A stretch of 64,000 nt of DNA from Caldilineaceae bacterium (GTDB lineage: Bacteria > Chloroflexota > Anaerolineae > Caldilineales > Caldilineaceae). A model generated the notes under the pieces. That model saw only the letters and a list, made by a program, of their open reading frames with translations. It made no database searches and was not told the origin of the DNA. The stretch's first letter is position 1, and every line of letters starts with the position of its first letter. This document shows, in pieces, positions 38,542 through 47,408 of this stretch. A program made the translations under genes and the position numbers. The stretch is taken from the NCBI GenBank assembly GCA_022821545.1, contig JAJEDJ010000042.1, positions 84,732 to 148,731 on the forward strand, given 5' to 3'.

Positions 38542-38645
38542 AGGTTCCTCATAACTGCTCCCTGCCGGTCGATTTCGGCTCTTGCGCGGCGCCGGTCAAC
38601 TACCGGGTCTTAAGAGTAGCGGGATTTGTAACCAGGGTCCCCCAG

Positions 38646-38948
38646 TCACCACTTAAGCAGATTGATTTCATCGATGTTTATGCTCTGCCGGTGGCGGACA
38701 TTGGCGATTAAAATGGCCAGTCCTACGGCGACTTCGGCTGCGGCAACAGCCATGATCATAAAGACGAAGATCTGCCCTTCAAGATTGCCCCACTGGCGTG
38801 CGAGGGCGATCAGAGTCAGGTTCACGCTGTTGAGCATCATTTCAATGCACATGAAAATGATGAGGGCGTTGCGGCGCAGCAAGACGCCGGTGGCGCCGAC
38901 GGTAAAGATTATGGCAGCCAGGACCAGATAGTAGCTTGTTTCTACCAT
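38646..38948 (-). CDS. nuoK: NADH-quinone oxidoreductase subunit K (complex I, operon 1)
   Basis: 100 residues, three helices. The two conserved membrane glutamates are present, in CIEMMLNSVNLTLIAL and AVAAAEVAVGLAIL. Its start ATG shares one base with the nuoJ stop (TAATG), so expression is coupled. Confidence 0.95.
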   Translation of the reverse strand: MVETSYYLVLAAIIFTVGATGVLLRRNALIIFMCIEMMLNSVNLTLIALARQWGNLEGQIFVFMIMAVAAAEVAVGLAILIANVRHRQSINIDEINLLKW

Positions 38949-39493
38949 TATTCGTTCGCTTTAACGGACGGGATGCCTTCGCTTGCGCCTTCCTGCTGGC
39001 GACCCAGCACAAGAGCGCCGATCAGCGCGACGAGCAGCAGAAGAGCGACCAGTTCAAAGGGAAGTATGTACTTTGTAAACAGTTCGATGCCGACGGCCTC
39101 CGGCGTGCCGCCCTGTAGCAGGGCCGCAGTATCTTCAGACGGCGCCATCATGCGTGAAAGCGCGCTATAAGAGATGACCAAGAGTAAAATGATCCCCAAC
39201 GCCATGCCCACAGTACGGCTCCACGCCCGCTGTGCCGCACTGAAGTCGTTCGTATCTCCACCGATGAGCATGATTACAAACAAGATCAGGATGACGATTC
39301 CCCCGGCGTATACAATCACCTGTGCCGCTGCCAGGAACTGCGCGTCCAGCGTGATGTAGAGCACCGCCAGCGTGGCAAAGTTGGTTAGCAGAAAGAGTGC
39401 GCTGTGTACCGGTTGTCGGCTTGTCACAACGCCCAGGGCAGCAGCTAGGCTGACAGCGCCAACAAGAAGGAAAAATAGAAGCGACCAACTCAT
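38948..39493 (-). CDS. nuoJ: NADH-quinone oxidoreductase subunit J (complex I, operon 1)
   Basis: 181 residues, five helices. Family segment YITLDAQFLAAAQVIVYAGG followed by IVILILFVIMLIG, the pi-bulge helix region that links quinone chemistry to proton pumping. The gene starts 6 bp after nuoI. Confidence 0.94.
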   Translation of the reverse strand: MSWSLLFFLLVGAVSLAAALGVVTSRQPVHSALFLLTNFATLAVLYITLDAQFLAAAQVIVYAGGIVILILFVIMLIGGDTNDFSAAQRAWSRTVGMALGIILLLVISYSALSRMMAPSEDTAALLQGGTPEAVGIELFTKYILPFELVALLLLVALIGALVLGRQQEGASEGIPSVKANE

Positions 39494-39499
39494 GAAAAG

Positions 39500-39970
39500 T
39501 TACTCCGGTCGAATGATGACCTTGGGCATGCCTGGATTGAGAAGCTCCTCTTTGGTGAGGACAAAGTCCTTACGCTCGTAGTTGGCCATGGCAAAATCGT
39601 GGCCGAGGACAATGGCTTCGGTGGGGCAGGCCTCTTCGCAGTCACCGCAGAAGACGCAGCGCAGCAAATTCAGCTCGTAGACCTTGGCATGTCGTTCGCC
39701 AGGCGAGAGCGGCGAATCCGGGTCGTTCTCCGCCGCTTCAACGTAAATTGCCTCTGTAGGGCAGGCGGCTTCGCAAAGACAGCAGCCAATGCAACGCTCC
39801 AGTCCGTTGGCGTAACGCCGCAGTTCATGACGACCGCGGAAGCGGGGGTAGATCGGAATATCCTCATGAGGAAACTCCACCGTCACGGGCTTCTTTCCCA
39901 GGTGTTTTAGCGTCACGCCCATCGCCTTGCCGATCTCGGTGGCGCCCTTCAGAAAATCACCCAACTCCAT
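39500..39970 (-). CDS. nuoI: NADH-quinone oxidoreductase subunit I (two 4Fe-4S clusters)
   Basis: 156 residues. Two ferredoxin motifs for clusters N6a and N6b: [16 protein letters not shown] and [20 protein letters not shown]-terminal region [20 protein letters not shown] is typical of NuoI. It passes electrons to N2 in NuoB. Confidence 0.95.
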   Translation of the reverse strand: MELGDFLKGATEIGKAMGVTLKHLGKKPVTVEFPHEDIPIYPRFRGRHELRRYANGLERCIGCCLCEAACPTEAIYVEAAENDPDSPLSPGERHAKVYELNLLRCVFCGDCEEACPTEAIVLGHDFAMANYERKDFVLTKEELLNPGMPKVIIRPE

Positions 39971-39986
39971 TGAATGCCTCTTTCCT

Positions 39987-40010
39987 CTTCAATTCTTACT
40001 TCAATTCCTA
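39987..40010. repeat. 12-bp tandem duplication at the nuoH stop codon
   Basis: On the minus strand the nuoH end reads TAGGAATTGAAG followed by TAAGAATTGAAG, 11/12 identical. The period is a multiple of three, so the second copy supplies an in-frame back-up stop codon (TAG, then TAA). Confidence 0.85.
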
Positions 40011-40988
40011 TTTTAGAAAAACGGCCAAGACTGCCGAAATGCTCACGTAGACCAGGCCCAGCGGCAGCATGAACTGCCAGCAGAACTTCATCAACTGGTC
40101 ATAGCGGGGCCGGCCGATGCTGGCCCTTACCCAGATGAACAGGAAGAGCAGAATCAAGACCTTAATTAGCAGATATACAGGCCCAAGCCAGATGTACTGC
40201 TCAGCGAATGGGCCTTTCCACCCGCCGAAGAAGAGCGTCGCCATTATCGCACTGGTGGAGATCATGTTGACGTATTCGGCGATGAAGAACAGCGCAAACT
40301 TCATTCCGCCGTACTCGGTCTGGAATCCCGCCACCAATTCGTTCTCCGTCTCCGGCAAATCAAAGGGACTCCGGTTCGTTTCCGCCAGAATACAGATGAA
40401 AAAGAAGGGGAATGCCAGCCACAGCCAGATCCATTCCCACCACTGGCGGGAGCCCTCGACCAGGTCGACGAGACTGAAGCTGCCTGCCAGCATCAGAATG
40501 CTGACCAGGAAGAGGCCCAGGGGCAGCTCGTAGGAGACCATCTGTGCGGAAGAGCGCAACGCGCCGAGCAGCGAATAGTTATTGTTGCTGCTCCACCCGG
40601 CCAGGATGATGCCGTAACTCTCGATCCCCGCGACCGCCAGAATCCAGAGAAAGCCGATATTCACGTCGGCGATAGCAGGAGTCCCCTTCGCGATAGGGAT
40701 GACCGCCCAGATAATCAACGCCGGCACGAGCGCCAGGGCCGGCGCCAGCAGATAGACCGGCTTGTCTACGTGATTTGGGATGATCTCTTCTTTGAAGAAG
40801 GCCTTTACCGCGTCGGCGGCCGGCTGCAAAAGGCCGAACTTGCCCGCCCGGTTAGGGCCGTAACGTACTTGGAAACGGGCCAGCAACTTGCGCTCATACC
40901 AGGTAAGGTACGCGAAACCGGTCAGCAGTACGAAGATCAGTATCAGCGCACGGATGGCCGGGAAGACCAATAACTGTAACCAGTCCAT
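40008..40988 (-). CDS. nuoH: NADH-quinone oxidoreductase subunit H (complex I, operon 1)
   Basis: 326 residues, eight helices, standard length. Quinone-cavity motifs are canonical: YERKLLARFQVRYGPNRAG, GLLQPAADAVKAFFKEE, ILAETNRSPFDLPETENELV and AGFQTEYGGMKFALFFIAEY. It starts directly at the end of nuoG with no gap. Useful contrast with the variant copy at 51147. Confidence 0.95.
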   Translation of the reverse strand: MDWLQLLVFPAIRALILIFVLLTGFAYLTWYERKLLARFQVRYGPNRAGKFGLLQPAADAVKAFFKEEIIPNHVDKPVYLLAPALALVPALIIWAVIPIAKGTPAIADVNIGFLWILAVAGIESYGIILAGWSSNNNYSLLGALRSSAQMVSYELPLGLFLVSILMLAGSFSLVDLVEGSRQWWEWIWLWLAFPFFFICILAETNRSPFDLPETENELVAGFQTEYGGMKFALFFIAEYVNMISTSAIMATLFFGGWKGPFAEQYIWLGPVYLLIKVLILLFLFIWVRASIGRPRYDQLMKFCWQFMLPLGLVYVSISAVLAVFLK

Positions 40989-43478
40989 CTAACGTTTTTC
41001 CACTTTGACCCGCTGGATATAGCTGCCGTTCAGCAGTGCGCCCACCGGCGCGCCGGGAAGACTCTCAGGAATCCAGGCCGTGCCCGTCTGCACCTGCACA
41101 TCGATCCCTACCGTCAGATCCAGCTGGCCCTGCTCACTCTGCACTGTGACCGCGCTGCCCGGGTCCAGACCGAATTCGGCGGCGTCGACGGGATTTAGAG
41201 TAACGGTGGCCCCATGCGCCATGCCGTGCATCTGATCGGTCAGGCTGAAAAGAGTGCCGCCGTCATACAGGACCGTGCCCGTTACAAGGTTGAGGGGAAA
41301 TTCGGCGTTGTCCGCTGCCAATTCGGGCATCCTCTCCGACGTCCGTCCGCCGGAAGATTCCGTCGCCGGCGCGGAACCGGCATCCCATTGCAGTCCTTGA
41401 TCTCCCAGGGCCTCCCACGTCAGTCCCGCATAGGCCGGGACAGCCCGGGCAATCTCTGCAGTGACGCTGCGGGCGTCCGAAAACGGCCAGCTTGCGCCCA
41501 TCTGCTTGGCCAGGTGAGTCAACATCATCCAGTCAGGCGCGGCACGCGACTTGGGATCGGAGACCGCCTTTGGCGCCCTCTGCACGCGCCGCTCCAGATT
41601 AGTGTAGGTGCCGTCGCTCTCGGCCCAACCGAGCGCGGGCAACACGACATTCGCCTTCTGCGCCGTCTCGGTGGGCAAGAGATCGGTGACAACGAGCAGT
41701 TCAAGTTCTTCCAAACTGGCAGACCAGTCCGGCGATTCGGCGGCCGGGTTGGCGCCGTTCACGAAGAGGGCTCTCATCTCCTGGCTGTCCAACATCTGTT
41801 TGTAGGTATAGCCAGGGGACGAGGAAATGCTGCACCCCCAAAGTCCTTCCAACCGTGTTCTGGCGCTTGCATCTTCCAGAGGGAACTGACCGGGCAATCT
41901 GTCGGGCAGGACACCCATATCGCGGCAGCCCTGGGCATTGCCGTCCAAGCCTGCATAGGCCAGTCGCGTACCCTCGCCGGCCGCCTGCGCCAGCTGTTCC
42001 AAGCCATCGCGCACACTGGGGCCGTCGTCTCCGCGTGCCGCCATTGGCCCGTAGACAATCAGCGCGTTCTCACTCTCCTTCAGCAGTTTGGCCGCCGTCT
42101 GTATCGAAGACTCATCTTCGGACATCCCAGGGCCTTGCACAGCCTGAATCAGGCGGTCCAGGAGCAAAGACTCGCCGCCTGGCAGGTAGGCCAGGTAGGG
42201 GCCGTCGTAACGGGTCAACTCGATCTTGCGTGCGTGAGCGATGATAAGTTTGACCCCGCCTCGAAGGATGCCTCTCTTGAGGTGCAGGTCCAGAATTGGC
42301 AGCTCTTCGCTGGGGTCCACGCCGAACAGCAGCACCGTATCGACCTGAGGGTCGGGCCCGTACTGCGGCTTCATCAGCTCCGCCAGGGCGGGGAGGCCTG
42401 TCGGCAGCGCCGCGACCTCACCGCCGTCGCGGTGGTCGATGTTGTTCGTCCCAACTACCGTACGCATGAAACGCTGCAGCGCGTAGTTGCTTTCGTTGCT
42501 GATTTTCCCGCTGCCTATGGCGCCGATGCTATCTGCCCCGTATTTCTCCTTGATGCCGGTTATCCGGTCCGCGATGTAGGCCAGCGCCTCGTTCCACTGC
42601 ACCGGTGTCAGCTTGCCGTTCTTTCGCAGGAGCGGCGCCGCCAGCCGGTTCTCATCGTTGACCCAGGCGTGGGCGAACCGCCCCTTATCGCAGATCCACT
42701 GGTCGTTGACCTGCATGTTTTCGCGGCCGACGATGCGCCGCAACTGGTGCGTGCGGCTGTCCAGCCGTACATTGCAGCCGACGGAGCAGTGCATGCAGAC
42801 GCTGGGCGTTCGCTCTATCTCCCAGGGTCGGTAGGCAAAACGGGAAACCCTGTTGGTCAGCGCCCCGACCGGGCAAAGGTCGATGATGTTGCCGCCGGTC
42901 TTGGCGTCGACCGGACGGCCGTCCTGGATGTCGACGATCGTTTCGTTGCCCCGCTCAAACAGGCCCAGCTGCGGCTTGTCCTCCCATTCCTCAAGATAGC
43001 GAATGCAGCGCCAGCAGAGCACGCAGCGCTCCTGGTCCAGCACGATCGTGTCCGATATGTCATAGTGCTTCTTGGCGAGCCGCTTCGGTTCGATCAGCTG
43101 GCTGATACCCGGTCCGAAACGCATCGTCTGGTCCTGCAATGGACATTCGCCGCCTTTGTCGCAGATTGGACAGTCCAGCGGATGGTTGAGCAGGATGAAG
43201 GCCAGGTTGGCTTCCTGAACCGTTTGCACCTGTTCGGTGTTCGTACGCACAACCATGCCGTCGCCGACCGGCATCGTACAGGAAGCCATCATCGCCGTCC
43301 CGCGAGGGCCGTCCACCTCCACCAAACACATGCGGCAGCAGCCGACCGGGTCCAGCTTGGGATGCGAGCAGAAGACCGGAATCTCGATGCCCGCCATGCG
43401 CGCTGCGTCGACCAGAAGTGTCCTTGCCGGGACCGACACTTCCTTTTCGTTGATTGTGAGCGTTACGTTATCAGTCAT
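40989..43478 (-). CDS. nuoG: NADH-quinone oxidoreductase subunit G
   Basis: 829 residues. N-terminal 2Fe-2S N1b ligands in PVFCSHPKLDPVGCCRMC, His/Cys N5 region with DCPICDKGGECPLQDQTM, N4 cysteines CVLCWRCIRY with CPVGALT, and a CMHCSVGC...WICDKGRF set for the ancestral molybdopterin-type cluster N7. The C-terminal domain is molybdopterin-oxidoreductase-like without an active cofactor. Peripheral-arm subunit. It is separated from nuoEF by two foreign-looking genes. Confidence 0.93.
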   Translation of the reverse strand: MTDNVTLTINEKEVSVPARTLLVDAARMAGIEIPVFCSHPKLDPVGCCRMCLVEVDGPRGTAMMASCTMPVGDGMVVRTNTEQVQTVQEANLAFILLNHPLDCPICDKGGECPLQDQTMRFGPGISQLIEPKRLAKKHYDISDTIVLDQERCVLCWRCIRYLEEWEDKPQLGLFERGNETIVDIQDGRPVDAKTGGNIIDLCPVGALTNRVSRFAYRPWEIERTPSVCMHCSVGCNVRLDSRTHQLRRIVGRENMQVNDQWICDKGRFAHAWVNDENRLAAPLLRKNGKLTPVQWNEALAYIADRITGIKEKYGADSIGAIGSGKISNESNYALQRFMRTVVGTNNIDHRDGGEVAALPTGLPALAELMKPQYGPDPQVDTVLLFGVDPSEELPILDLHLKRGILRGGVKLIIAHARKIELTRYDGPYLAYLPGGESLLLDRLIQAVQGPGMSEDESSIQTAAKLLKESENALIVYGPMAARGDDGPSVRDGLEQLAQAAGEGTRLAYAGLDGNAQGCRDMGVLPDRLPGQFPLEDASARTRLEGLWGCSISSSPGYTYKQMLDSQEMRALFVNGANPAAESPDWSASLEELELLVVTDLLPTETAQKANVVLPALGWAESDGTYTNLERRVQRAPKAVSDPKSRAAPDWMMLTHLAKQMGASWPFSDARSVTAEIARAVPAYAGLTWEALGDQGLQWDAGSAPATESSGGRTSERMPELAADNAEFPLNLVTGTVLYDGGTLFSLTDQMHGMAHGATVTLNPVDAAEFGLDPGSAVTVQSEQGQLDLTVGIDVQVQTGTAWIPESLPGAPVGALLNGSYIQRVKVEKR

Positions 43479-43561
43479 AATTCTACATTCTTGTTCAGTG
43501 TCAATATCGATTCATGTAGTCGGACAAGTCTGAGCTTGTCAGAGTCTTAGCCATACAAAAC

Positions 43562-44575
43562 TCAATTCCATGCTGAGTCCTTTCCGTAAAGCTGACTGTA
43601 ACTTTTCGGCGCTTTGCCATCCAACGAGTCTTGCACAAGTACCTCTGGCCTATCTTCCTGTTCACTGGCACACGGCCCTCGTTCTACTTCTACGTTCTCC
43701 GCAGATACCATGGCCTGTTCCCGCTCTCCTATTGCATATTCACGGGATGCTACGGCTTGTTCCCGTTCTCCTATTGCATATTCACGGGATGTTACAGCCT
43801 GTTCCCGCTCTCCTATTGCGCTTTCCCGTACGCCCACTGCTTCTTCACGAAACGCGAGAACTTTTCTTCCCTCATCTAACTCGTGCCCCTTATCTTGTAA
43901 TCCCCGTTCCAGTTCATCTAATTCTTCCTCCCGCGATGTTACCTTTTTGCGTTGTTTCTCTACCGCCTGCCGTCCCTCTATAACAGCTCGTGCCCGCGCG
44001 TTAATGTTCTCCGTCTTTTCTTCTGCTGCAATTCTACGCGCCTCTGCCTCTTGCGCTCGTTCTTCGGCCTGACGCCCCCGTGCAACTGCCTGCTGTGCTC
44101 GTTCTTCAGCCTCCTGCTCGAGTATCGTAACTGATTGCTCTCGTTTCCCAACTACTGTTTCTCTTTCGGCTATCCTACGGCTCTGCACTTGCAAAGACCG
44201 ACTTCGTTTTCTTGTTTGCTCTTCCTGTTCCGCTACGGCTATTTCTCGCTTTTCTACGACTTGCTTTTCTTTGGTAAGCACCCGGACCTGTGCATCAATG
44301 GTCTGGTTCTGTCTATCTGTTTCCTGCTCTCGAAGTGCAACTGATCGTTCTCGTTCTGCAATCGCTTCAAGGGCGCGCGCTTCTGCACTCTCCGCTCGAC
44401 TCTCTGCTTCCTGCGCCTGTTCCGCTACTTCCTGCGCCCGTTCCTCTGCATTCTGCCTCCGTTCCTCTGCTTCCCTTTTGGCGGCAGTTTCCTTCCGTCT
44501 CAGCTTTGATTCTTTGACTAGCCAAACCACCAATAGGCACGCCACTATGAGAATTATGAAAGTCACAGACTCCAC
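43562..44575 (-). CDS. Membrane-anchored long coiled-coil protein with internal repeats
   Basis: 337 residues. An N-terminal helix (FIILIVACLLVVWLV) is followed by some 280 residues of almost unbroken Glu/Arg/Ala/Gln-rich coiled coil and a short non-repetitive tail. The C-terminal part of the coil is built from 14-residue repeats around EREQAVASREYAIG, encoded by 42-bp DNA repeats. The base composition is visibly less G+C-rich than the flanking nuo genes. No enzyme motif. It follows the Uma2-like gene on the same strand inside the complex I operon; a structural or scaffold role is a guess. Confidence 0.8.
   Translation of the reverse strand: MESVTFIILIVACLLVVWLVKESKLRRKETAAKREAEERRQNAEERAQEVAEQAQEAESRAESAEARALEAIAERERSVALREQETDRQNQTIDAQVRVLTKEKQVVEKREIAVAEQEEQTRKRSRSLQVQSRRIAERETVVGKREQSVTILEQEAEERAQQAVARGRQAEERAQEAEARRIAAEEKTENINARARAVIEGRQAVEKQRKKVTSREEELDELERGLQDKGHELDEGRKVLAFREEAVGVRESAIGEREQAVTSREYAIGEREQAVASREYAIGEREQAMVSAENVEVERGPCASEQEDRPEVLVQDSLDGKAPKSYSQLYGKDSAWN
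43712..43840. repeat. 42-bp coding tandem repeats, three units
   Basis: The marker TCCTATTGC recurs at 43727, 43769 and 43811, an exact 42-bp period. The first two units are nearly identical over their length and the third diverges. They encode the 14-residue heptad pairs of the coiled-coil protein. Confidence 0.88.
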
Positions 44576-44678
44576 AGAGTTCTCCTTAGCCCTATGGTTT
44601 CCCTTGCGGTTGAAGCTATGCTGGCAATCCCTTCATTTTCTGCATGCCTCCCGGGTCTCCTTCAGCCACGCATTCAGC

Positions 44679-45341
44679 CTACAAGAAGTCGCTAACCGCG
44701 ACTTCAAAATCAGGGAAAGCCAACGGGGCAATGGAGTCGCCGTGTCGGAGAGTCAATTTCGTCTGATACACCGCATCCCCGCTGAGAGGCGTATGGGGAT
44801 CGCGATAGAGTTCCAGAGATCTGTCAGGAAGATTCACAATCCAGTACTCAAGGATTCCTGCGTGCGCGTAAATTCTCCCCTTGCGGGAGCGGTTCCGGCC
44901 CGATGAAGAGTCATCAATTTCTGCAATCAGATTAACCTCATAAGGATGTGGGTGGCGCTCCCAATGGTCGGCTTCGCTACCCGCGTAAATCGCAAGATCA
45001 GGTTCTGGTTCTGAATCAGAGACATGAATCGAAATAGGGCCTCGTATACGCAGCATAGTATTCTCGCGCCTGTAAAGTGGAGAGAAGACGCGGTGCAACT
45101 TTGAGCTTGTGTGCGCACGCAATGGCGAGATTTCCGGTCTCATCACCAGCAATCCTTCAAGAAGCTCCAGTTTGTCTTTGTTAGTGAGAAACCCTATTTC
45201 AATCAGCCGATGGTACTCATCCAATGAGAAGCGGCGCAGGGTAAAACGGTCCAAGGGCGCGGGCGGCAAGATCAGTTCACGTAAAGGAGTTCCGACCTGT
45301 GTGCCTGTATCGGGCGCCACGGGTGAAGCGGCAGTTTCCAC
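44679..45341 (-). CDS. Uma2 family (DUF820) PD-(D/E)XK endonuclease-like protein
   Basis: 220 residues from GTG 45341, which has GAGGAAAC upstream and lies 10 bp after the nuoEF stop; a longer frame to 45614 only shadows nuoEF. Family pattern: RRFSLDEYHRLIEIGFLTN, DKLELLEGLLVM, then the nuclease core EPEPDLAIYAG, NLIAEIDDSSSGRNRSRKGR and YAHAGILEYWIVNLPDRSLE. The PD...E...K residues are present, so it may be catalytically competent. Uma2 proteins are common in cyanobacteria and Chloroflexota and poorly understood. It separates nuoEF from nuoG. Confidence 0.85.
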   Translation of the reverse strand: METAASPVAPDTGTQVGTPLRELILPPAPLDRFTLRRFSLDEYHRLIEIGFLTNKDKLELLEGLLVMRPEISPLRAHTSSKLHRVFSPLYRRENTMLRIRGPISIHVSDSEPEPDLAIYAGSEADHWERHPHPYEVNLIAEIDDSSSGRNRSRKGRIYAHAGILEYWIVNLPDRSLELYRDPHTPLSGDAVYQTKLTLRHGDSIAPLAFPDFEVAVSDFL

Positions 45342-45351
45342 GTTAGTTTCC

Positions 45352-47328
45352 TCAGTCGTCCCCGGCAACCAGGTCGTCGTGCAGCACGATGTTGCCCCCG
45401 GCCGGAGCAAAAGTGCTGTCGCGCAGCCCGCTTTCCTCGTGCGTATTCGGGCGGTACTCAGGACGAATCGGCAAAACTGGGCCGACCTCCTCTGGATTCG
45501 TGCTTTCAATCTGTGCTGTGAACTCGCCGCGGTACTTGAGCAGGTTGCTCTGCAGACCCCAGACCGACGCCTCGCCAAAGGGGCAGAAGCTCTTGCCGGC
45601 GATATTGTCGGCAATGAACTCCATCAGTTCAATGTCCTTGCCCAGGCCCTGCCCTTCTTCGATGCGCAACAGGATCTTCTCCAGCCAGGCCGTGCCTTCG
45701 CGGCAAGGCGTACACTTTCCGCAGCTCTCTTCGCGGTAGAAGCTGAGCGTGCGCCGCGCGATCTCGACCATAGAGGTCCGGTCGTCGATCGCGATCACGC
45801 CCGCCGAGCCCAGTAGAGAACCGGCCTCGGCTATGCTCTCGTAGTCCAGCGGCGTGTCGAACTGATCGGGCGTCAGCAGCTTCATCGACAGCCCGCCGGG
45901 AACGATTGCCTTGATGGGATTGTTTTCGTCCTCGGGCCCGCCGCCGTACTTGTCAACCAGTTCGCTCAAGGGGGTGGCATGGGGAAGCTCGTAGAGCCCC
46001 GGCCGCTTAACATTGCCGCTCAGGCAGAAAATTCGCATCCCCGGGCTGCGTTCAGTGCCGTACTCCTTGTACCAGTCGACGCCGTGGCGCATGACGTGCG
46101 TCACATTGCAGATCGACTCGACGTTATTCACGATGGTGGGTTTGGCATACAGGCCTTCCACCGCAGGGAATGGCGGCTTGAGGCGGGGCTGCCCGCGATA
46201 TCCCTCGAGGCTCGTAAGCTGGGCCGTTTCTTCGCCGCACTCGTAGGCGCCGGCGCCGCGGTGCAGCACAATGTCCAGGCTCTTGCCGGCGCCGAAGATG
46301 TTCTCTCCCAGGTAGCCCTTGGCTCTTGCCTCTGCCAGGGCTTCTTGTAAACGCACATACGCAAAGTAATATTCGCCGCGTATGTAGATGAATGCCTTTT
46401 CGGATTCGATCGCATGACAACTCAGAATGATGCCCTCGATGAGCTGGTGAGGATCATACTCCATTATGATGCGGTCTTTGAACGTGCCCGGCTCGGATTC
46501 GTCGGCGTTGACCACCATGTAGCGGGGTTGTACGCCCTGCGGCAGGAATCCCCATTTGACGCCGGTGGGAAAACCGGCGCCGCCGCGGCCGCGGATGCCG
46601 CTCGCCTTGATCTGGTCGACCATATCGGCCGGCTCAACCTCACCCAACACACGTCGTGCCGTGGCATAACCGCCTTCCGCCTCGTATGTCTCGATCCTGT
46701 GGCTGTCGGGTACGTTGAGGCGGTCCATTAGGTAACGGGGCTCCATACCGCCGGTGCGGTAGGGCCCGTCTGACGCGCCCTCGCTGTTGGGGTCGGCCTC
46801 CGGCGTCCAGCGCTCCAGGCTGCGGAATCCGTTGCCCGCCCTGAGCAGATCGACCGCCTTCTCCACATCCTCTGCAGAGTCGAGATTCTCGAAATAACGG
46901 ATCTGTCCCGTCTTCTGGTCTGTGACGATCGCCATCGGCGCCGTGCCGCAAGAGCCGAGACACTCCATGTGATCGAGCGCAAACGTGCCGTCCTCGGTCT
47001 TTTCGCCGTGGTGAACGCCGAGCGCCGTCTCAAAATTGTGCAGGCACCGGTTCCCGCCCCGCAACATGCAGGGCACGTTCGTACAGACTTCAATATGGTA
47101 CTCGCCCTTGGGCTCCTCATGCAGCATGTTGTAGAAACCGACGACAGCGCCCACCTCAGCCGGTGCGATCCCCAGGATTTCGGCCAGTTCGTCCTGTGCA
47201 TCCACCGGGCAGTAACCGTACTCCCGCTGGATAACGTAGAGCGCCGGCAGAATCCCCGAACGCTGCCGGCCCGCAGGATAGCGTGCCAGAATTTCGTTGA
47301 TCTCTTGCCGCATCTGTTCCGTAATCAT
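45352..47328 (-). CDS. nuoEF: NuoEF fusion: NADH-quinone oxidoreductase subunits E and F
   Basis: 658 residues. Residues 1-160 are NuoE (24 kDa) with 2Fe-2S N1a ligands in VCTNVPC and CLGSCGTAP. From about residue 195 it is NuoF (51 kDa) with the NADH/FMN site GIRGRGGAGFPTGVKWGF, GAGAYECGEETA and the N3 ligands ESCGKCTPCREG plus SFCPFGE. The linker between is about 30 residues, and the E-F stop is truly absent. It is the NADH-oxidising head of complex I. Such E-F fusion is uncommon. Confidence 0.94.
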   Translation of the reverse strand: MITEQMRQEINEILARYPAGRQRSGILPALYVIQREYGYCPVDAQDELAEILGIAPAEVGAVVGFYNMLHEEPKGEYHIEVCTNVPCMLRGGNRCLHNFETALGVHHGEKTEDGTFALDHMECLGSCGTAPMAIVTDQKTGQIRYFENLDSAEDVEKAVDLLRAGNGFRSLERWTPEADPNSEGASDGPYRTGGMEPRYLMDRLNVPDSHRIETYEAEGGYATARRVLGEVEPADMVDQIKASGIRGRGGAGFPTGVKWGFLPQGVQPRYMVVNADESEPGTFKDRIIMEYDPHQLIEGIILSCHAIESEKAFIYIRGEYYFAYVRLQEALAEARAKGYLGENIFGAGKSLDIVLHRGAGAYECGEETAQLTSLEGYRGQPRLKPPFPAVEGLYAKPTIVNNVESICNVTHVMRHGVDWYKEYGTERSPGMRIFCLSGNVKRPGLYELPHATPLSELVDKYGGGPEDENNPIKAIVPGGLSMKLLTPDQFDTPLDYESIAEAGSLLGSAGVIAIDDRTSMVEIARRTLSFYREESCGKCTPCREGTAWLEKILLRIEEGQGLGKDIELMEFIADNIAGKSFCPFGEASVWGLQSNLLKYRGEFTAQIESTNPEEVGPVLPIRPEYRPNTHEESGLRDSTFAPAGGNIVLHDDLVAGDD

Positions 47329-47357
47329 TGAATACCCCGGTGCCGGTCAGCAGAAAT

Positions 47358-47391
47358 CGGTGGCCCAATACGGTGGCCCAGTGTTGGGCCT
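47358..47391. repeat. 13-bp direct repeat and hairpin between nuoCD and nuoEF
   Basis: CGGTGGCCCA is repeated with a 13-bp period (47358-47370 and 47371-47383). The second copy is also the left arm of a hairpin whose core is GGCCCA-GTGT-TGGGCC (47375-47390). It lies in the 80-bp gap after the nuoCD stop and might tune expression between the two genes. Confidence 0.7.
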
Positions 47392-47408
47392 ACCGAACGG
47401 CCGTCGAG

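Noticed and set aside
41214..43550. Long plus-strand open frame opposite nuoG
   Set aside because: It is antisense to a clear nuoG, lacks any recognisable motif and has the His/Arg/Val-rich composition typical of shadow frames in G+C-rich DNA.
43479..45341. Mobile element carrying the Uma2 and coiled-coil genes
   Set aside because: No terminal inverted repeats, target-site duplication, transposase or integrase were found at either junction, so it is reported only as an insertion of unknown mechanism.
45342..45614. N-terminal extension of the Uma2-like protein
   Set aside because: It overlaps the end of nuoEF in another frame and its Ser/Arg/Cys-rich translation is non-homologous; GTG 45341 with GAGGA upstream is the better start.
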